This document shows, piece after piece, positions 60,556 through 64,000 of a stretch of 64,000 nt of DNA. Both the position numbers and the translations under genes were made by a program. The stretch's first letter is position 1. Each line of letters opens with the position of its first letter. This DNA comes from Sulfitobacter aestuariivivens (GTDB taxonomy: Bacteria; Pseudomonadota; Alphaproteobacteria; Rhodobacterales; Rhodobacteraceae). The stretch lies in contig NZ_JACTAG010000001.1 of NCBI RefSeq assembly GCF_014763045.1, forward strand, positions 744,001 to 808,000, in the 5' to 3' direction. The notes below the pieces were generated by a model, which was not told where the DNA came from, made no database searches, and saw only the letters and a list, made by a program, of their open reading frames with translations.

Positions 60556-61767
60556 ATGACATCCGATATCTCCCCCCCCGCAGAGCGCCCGACAGTCCGA
60601 TTGTTGCCCAAGGCGAATGCCCGTGCCATTCGGCATGGATTTCCCTGGGTCTATGCAAATGAAATGGTGCTGGACCGGCGCACCAAGAAGCTTGAGCCGG
60701 GGACCCTTGCCGTGCTGGAAGACAGCGCGCGGCAGGTGATGGGGCTGGTTGCGGTCAACCCGTCCTCGAAAATCGCGGCGCGGATGCTGGATACGGATGC
60801 CTCGGCGGCGCTGGATGCGGCGTGGTTCGAGGTGCGCATCGCCAAAGCGCTTGATCTGCGCGCACGGCTCTTCGATGCGCCGTTTTACCGGCTCATTCAT
60901 GCCGAAGCGGATGGATTGCCGGGGGTGGTCATTGATCGCTTTGGCGATACCTGTGTGCTGCAACCCAATGCGGCCTGGGCCGAGGCGCTGATTGCGCCGC
61001 TGTGTGCCGCGTTGGTCAAGGTCACCGGCGTGTCGGTGGTGATCAAGAACGCCGCGGGACGCACGCGGGCGCTGGAAGGGCTCGATGATGTGTCCGGCGT
61101 TTTGGCAGGTGCTGCCCCGCAAGGCCCAATCGCCGTTTCGATGAACGGGGCCACCTATTTGGCGGACGTGATGGGGGGACAGAAGACCGGCCTTTTCTAC
61201 GATCAGCGGCCCAATCATGCCTTTGCCGCATCGCTGTCGCGCGGCGCGCGGGTGCTGGATGTTTTTGCCCATGTGGGCGGGTTCTCACTGGCCGCGCTGG
61301 CAGCGGGCGCACAGGAGGCACTGGCCGTTGACGCCTCTGCGCCGGCGCTGGAGCTTGCAGCACAGGGTGCAGCGGCGATGGGTGCCGAAGAACGCTTTGC
61401 CACGCGACAGGGCGATGCCTTTGACACGCTGGCTGCCTTGCGCAGCGAAGGGGCGCAGTTCGACGTGGTGATCTGTGATCCACCGGCCTTTGCCCCATCA
61501 CGCAACGCGCTGGAGGCAGGCTTGCGTGCCTATGAGCGGATTGCGCGGCTGGCGGCACCCCTTGTGGCGGATAACGGCATTCTCGGGCTGTGCTCGTGTT
61601 CTCACGCGGCTGATCTGGCGCAGTTCCGCAACGCCAGCGTCCGGGGCATTGGCCGTGCAGGGCGGCGCGCGACGCTGTTGCATACAGGCTTTGCCGGGCC
61701 GGACCATCCGCAACTGCCGCAGCTGGCCGAAAGCGGATACCTCAAATCCCTCTTCTTTGGCCTGTGA
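60556..61767 (+). CDS. Class I SAM-dependent rRNA methyltransferase (RlmI-like)
   Basis: A 403-residue enzyme of the RlmI/RlmK type that methylates a cytosine of 23S rRNA. The PUA domain fills the N-terminal 70 residues (HGFPWVYANEM), then an RlmI-like domain, and the Rossmann methyltransferase with motif I VLDVFAHVGGFSLAALAAG and motif IV CDPPAFAPSR, the NPPY-like site. The C-terminal CSCSHAAD holds the Cys that attacks the base. The start ATG at 60556 follows AGAGGGG. Its stop overlaps the PIN gene start by four bases. Confidence 0.9.
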   Translation: MTSDISPPAERPTVRLLPKANARAIRHGFPWVYANEMVLDRRTKKLEPGTLAVLEDSARQVMGLVAVNPSSKIAARMLDTDASAALDAAWFEVRIAKALDLRARLFDAPFYRLIHAEADGLPGVVIDRFGDTCVLQPNAAWAEALIAPLCAALVKVTGVSVVIKNAAGRTRALEGLDDVSGVLAGAAPQGPIAVSMNGATYLADVMGGQKTGLFYDQRPNHAFAASLSRGARVLDVFAHVGGFSLAALAAGAQEALAVDASAPALELAAQGAAAMGAEERFATRQGDAFDTLAALRSEGAQFDVVICDPPAFAPSRNALEAGLRAYERIARLAAPLVADNGILGLCSCSHAADLAQFRNASVRGIGRAGRRATLLHTGFAGPDHPQLPQLAESGYLKSLFFGL

Positions 61768-62312
61768 GTACGCCGCGCATCCTGATTGATGCCTGCGTGC
61801 TATACCCCACGGTGATGCGCGAAGTGGTTCTGGGGGCCGCGCGCGCAGGTCTGTTCGAGCCCATCTGGTCGGGTCGGATCTTGGAAGAATGGGCGCGCGC
61901 GGCGCGCAAGCTGGGGCCCACAGGCGAGGCGCAGGCCCGCGCCGAGATCGCGATGCTGCAGGCGGCCTGGCCGGATGCTGAACAAGCACCGGCACCGGGC
62001 CTTGAAGCGCGGCTGTGGTTGCCGGACGAGAATGACATCCACGTGCTCGCCGTCGCGGTATCGGCCAGCGCGGACAGTATCATGACCCTGAATGCAAAGG
62101 ATTTTCCGCGCGGTATTCTTGGTGAAGAGGGGCTGACGCGGATCGACCCGGACAGCTACCTGATGCAGGTCTGGCCCGCCCATGACACTGTCCTTCGGCA
62201 GGTTGCTGGGCGTGTTCTGGATCAGGCGCGGGCGCTATCGGGCGACGACTGGCAGATGCGCGCCTTGATGAAAAAAGCGCGATTGCCGCGATTTGGCAAA
62301 GCCCTGAGCTGA
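61764..62312 (+). CDS. PIN-domain protein (no adjacent antitoxin)
   Basis: A 182-residue protein starting with GTG at 61764 (GTGA overlap with the previous stop). The N-terminal strand carries ILIDACVLYP with the first Asp, and a later acidic pair in LPDENDIHVLAVAVSA and MTLNAKDFPRG; these are the four-acidic-residue site of PIN nucleases. PIN proteins are RNases, often toxins, but there is no antitoxin-sized gene next to it; coupling to an rRNA methyltransferase makes an RNA-processing role more likely than a toxin role. Confidence 0.8.
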   Translation: MSTPRILIDACVLYPTVMREVVLGAARAGLFEPIWSGRILEEWARAARKLGPTGEAQARAEIAMLQAAWPDAEQAPAPGLEARLWLPDENDIHVLAVAVSASADSIMTLNAKDFPRGILGEEGLTRIDPDSYLMQVWPAHDTVLRQVAGRVLDQARALSGDDWQMRALMKKARLPRFGKALS

Positions 62313-62334
62313 CTTTCTCTGGCCAGAACATTCC
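62313..62334 (+). repeat. Dispersed short repeat around GGCCAGAA, copy B
   Basis: CTTTCTCTGGCCAGAACATTCC begins immediately after the PIN gene stop; the reverse strand of 39473-39498 has the same motif. Directly after it lie two further hairpins, so the element may be composite. Confidence 0.65.
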
Positions 62335-62342
62335 TCGGGAGT

Positions 62343-62386
62343 ATGAGGGTCCGAGGACCCTCATCCGCCAAGCCCCGTCTTGGCGG
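62343..62386. terminator. Double hairpin between convergent PIN and M48 genes
   Basis: ATGAGGGTCC GA GGACCCTCAT (62343-62364) is a perfect 10-bp inverted repeat with a two-base centre, followed without gap by CCGCCAAG CCCCGT CTTGGCGG (62365-62386), an 8-bp stem. No T-run follows, so it may be a transcript-stabilising structure or a bidirectional terminator between convergent genes. Confidence 0.5.
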
Positions 62387-62415
62387 CACCCCCTTTGCAG
62401 AAAAGCGCCGCAGGT

Positions 62416-63099
62416 CTATTGGTGCCACTTCGCCTCAAGACCCCTCAGATGCGCGATGCGTTCTTCTGTCTTGGGGTGGCTCAGCAGCCAGGCCGGGGCG
62501 GTGCCATGGTTGGTCTGGGTCAGAGCTTCGAGTTTCTGGAACAGTGAAATCTGCGGCGCGACGCCGATACCGGCCTTGGTCAACAGGGCGGCGGCATAGG
62601 CATCCGCCTCGTATTCATCAGACCGCGAAAGTTTTGCGGCCAAAAGGGTGGTGATCATATTGGCAATCCAGACCCCGACAAAGGGAATGAACCGGCCCAG
62701 TACCATGGCCAGTACCGTGCGCATGGCGTTTTGGCCGGAAAAGTCGATCATGCGGCGGCGTGAATGGCCAAGGGCGACGTGCCCCAATTCATGGGCGATG
62801 ACCGAGGCCAGCTCTTCGGCCGTGACCTCGCCGGACTTGAAGCGGTTATAGAACCCGCGGGTGATGAAAATGCGCCCGTCCGGAGCGGCAAGGCCGTTGA
62901 CCGGTTCAATCTCATAGATGTTCACCTTGATGCGGGGCAGGTCCAGCGCGCGCGCCATCCGGGCGCTCATGTCCTTGAGCGCGGGATCCATCAGCTCGGT
63001 TGATTTGGCATCCAGTTCGCGCGCTGTGCGCCAGGCGGAAAAGCGATACATGGCAAGCCCGTAGAGGACCGCCAGCAGAATGGGCAGGACGCGGATCAT
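62416..63099 (-). CDS. M48-family metallopeptidase
   Basis: A 227-residue zinc peptidase. The zinc site is ASVIAHELGHVALGHSRRR (HELGH, near residue 105) with a later Glu ligand in SRSDEYEADAYA. An N-terminal helix (RVLPILLAVLYGLAMYRFSAW) anchors it to the membrane and a second hydrophobic stretch lies near 130. M48 peptidases such as HtpX remove damaged membrane proteins, but this short form is of the uncharacterised kind. It is convergent with the PIN gene. Confidence 0.88.
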   Translation of the reverse strand: MIRVLPILLAVLYGLAMYRFSAWRTARELDAKSTELMDPALKDMSARMARALDLPRIKVNIYEIEPVNGLAAPDGRIFITRGFYNRFKSGEVTAEELASVIAHELGHVALGHSRRRMIDFSGQNAMRTVLAMVLGRFIPFVGVWIANMITTLLAAKLSRSDEYEADAYAAALLTKAGIGVAPQISLFQKLEALTQTNHGTAPAWLLSHPKTEERIAHLRGLEAKWHQ

Positions 63100-63177
63100 A
63101 AGGTTAATATGGGGAGCATTGCGCCCGGGGCAAGCGGCGCGCAGAGGTATTTGAAAAAGGGTGAAAGACCCAAGGTG

Positions 63178-64000
63178 TCACGACCACGCAACGGGCACGG
63201 ATGTGGGACCGCGGAAGGCCCACCCCGTAAAGGGGGCGGTGCCTGTCAGCCGCAGGTTGGGCAGGGCGTCAAAAAGCATGGGCAATGCAATTTCGGTGAT
63301 CAGGCAGCGTGAGGCCGCGGCACCGGCGCAGAAATGGGGGCCTGCGCCAAATGGGATGGCAGGGGACGTATCGCGGGTGATGTCGTATCGGTCAGGGGCG
63401 TCGAAATGTGTCTCATCCCGGCCCGCTGATGAAAACATCAGGAACACGCGGTCACCGGCGTCAAATGTGACGTCACTTACGGTTTCTGCGCGGGCCACGA
63501 CGCGTGGGGACATCCCGATAGGCGAGATCCAGCGGACGTATTCGCCAAAGGCCTCTGCCCAGGTCGATTGCTGGTCATGGATGCGGCGCAGTTGGTCGGG
63601 GTGGTTGAGAAGGGCCCAGACGGTGCCCGCGATGGCATCGCGCGGTTCATTCTGGCCCCCGGAGATGACCAGCTTGACGTTGGCGCGCAGACTGTGTTCG
63701 GGCACTCCGGCCGCTTGCTGGACGGCAATCGCACTTTTCGCCGGCGGACCTGCCAGCATGCGGTCAATATGATCATCGATCAGCGCTGTTGCGGCGTGGC
63801 AGCGTGCCTCAATCTGCGGATCGCCTGCGTAGTTTGCGCAGCCGTCGATCATGTGCTGGCTCACCCGGTCCATTTCGCGTGGTTGCATCTGGCTGAGGCC
63901 GGTGATGGCGATGAGCGCTGCAGCTGAGACGGGCATGGCATAGTCTGTCACCAGATCGCCGGCCCCTTTTGGTGCCAGATCGTTCAGGATCTTTTGCGTT
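63178..64000 (-). CDS. Cytochrome P450, C-terminal part (5' end outside window)
   Basis: The frame is open to the end of the window, giving 273 residues that lack the N-terminus. The haem-binding loop is FGAGPHFCAGAAASR with the axial Cys; the I-helix is LVISGGQNEPRDAIAG with an E-P-R-D in place of the usual E/D-T; the ExxR-like region is WAEAFGEYVRW and the meander follows. P450s insert oxygen into small substrates; the substrate and redox partner are unknown. The GTG at 63951 is an internal codon. Confidence 0.9.
   Translation of the reverse strand, partial: TQKILNDLAPKGAGDLVTDYAMPVSAAALIAITGLSQMQPREMDRVSQHMIDGCANYAGDPQIEARCHAATALIDDHIDRMLAGPPAKSAIAVQQAAGVPEHSLRANVKLVISGGQNEPRDAIAGTVWALLNHPDQLRRIHDQQSTWAEAFGEYVRWISPIGMSPRVVARAETVSDVTFDAGDRVFLMFSSAGRDETHFDAPDRYDITRDTSPAIPFGAGPHFCAGAAASRCLITEIALPMLFDALPNLRLTGTAPFTGWAFRGPTSVPVAWS

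Noticed and set aside
61764-62312. Toxin-antitoxin module around the PIN gene
   Set aside because: No antitoxin-sized ORF with a DNA-binding domain is adjacent; the gene is translationally coupled to an rRNA methyltransferase.

Overview
The window looks like chromosomal DNA of a marine Rhodobacterales (Roseobacter-group) alphaproteobacterium. The evidence is high GC, a hemA-type 5-aminolevulinate synthase behind a perfect FnrL/FNR-type box, Lon with Rhodobacterales-like sequence and an inferred intact length of 803 residues, a DUF2852 gene, a bacterial aspartate/glutamate leucyltransferase, a Tat-exported TRAP solute-binding protein with unusually large permease subunits, and a putative small RNA with CCTCC loop motifs of the kind known from alphaproteobacteria. 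This is inference from family knowledge; no database search was possible. The window opens inside a 2-oxoglutarate/Fe(II) oxygenase gene and closes inside a cytochrome P450 gene.

Layout. 0-11 kb: oxygenase, HD hydrolase, Fe-S assembly genes (A-type carrier and SufT-like), a RimB-RimK-like fusion, an acidic two-repeat protein, an MscS channel, an NfeD/SPFH pair, tgt and a cysteine hydrolase. 11-14 kb: lon, split by an exact 20-bp tandem duplication, then its terminator and a small exported protein. 14-18 kb: tRNA-Val(CAC), an NTF2-like gene, twin histidine phosphatases, tRNA-Val(TAC), a pirin and tRNA-Asp. 18-26 kb: metabolic genes (nitronate monooxygenase-like, haloacetate dehalogenase-like, DMT exporter, PhoX-like), a LysR regulator, a probable small RNA, a methyltransferase and a GT17-like glycosyltransferase. 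26-34 kb: dipeptidase, P460-like cytochrome, hemA, RodZ-like protein, ispG, DsbA-like protein and aminotransferase. 34-41 kb: cell-wall amidase, PBP1A, prfB, amidase and a DUF2189 protein. 41-44 kb: a Rieske oxygenase operon and an XRE regulator. 44-50 kb: ilvN, ilvB and their attenuator leader, then a histidine kinase / response regulator / soluble chemoreceptor-like cluster. 50-55 kb: a TRAP transporter operon. 55-64 kb: bpt, RDD and DUF2852 proteins, YbaK-type deacylase, glnE, an rRNA methyltransferase, a PIN protein, an M48 peptidase and a P450.

Several groups look functionally linked. These are haem synthesis with a haem c protein and an FNR box, peptidoglycan amidase with PBP1A, branched-chain amino-acid synthesis under leader-peptide attenuation, and a two-component system divergent from the TRAP operon it probably controls. 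The most notable non-coding or structural signals are the 20-bp duplication that splits lon, the CCTCC-loop small RNA candidate at about 23.91-24.03 kb, a family of paired palindromes with three copies in this window, a second dispersed short repeat, the ilv attenuator, and a pair of near-identical 19-bp operators between DUF2852 and ybaK. No IS element, prophage or CRISPR array was seen.
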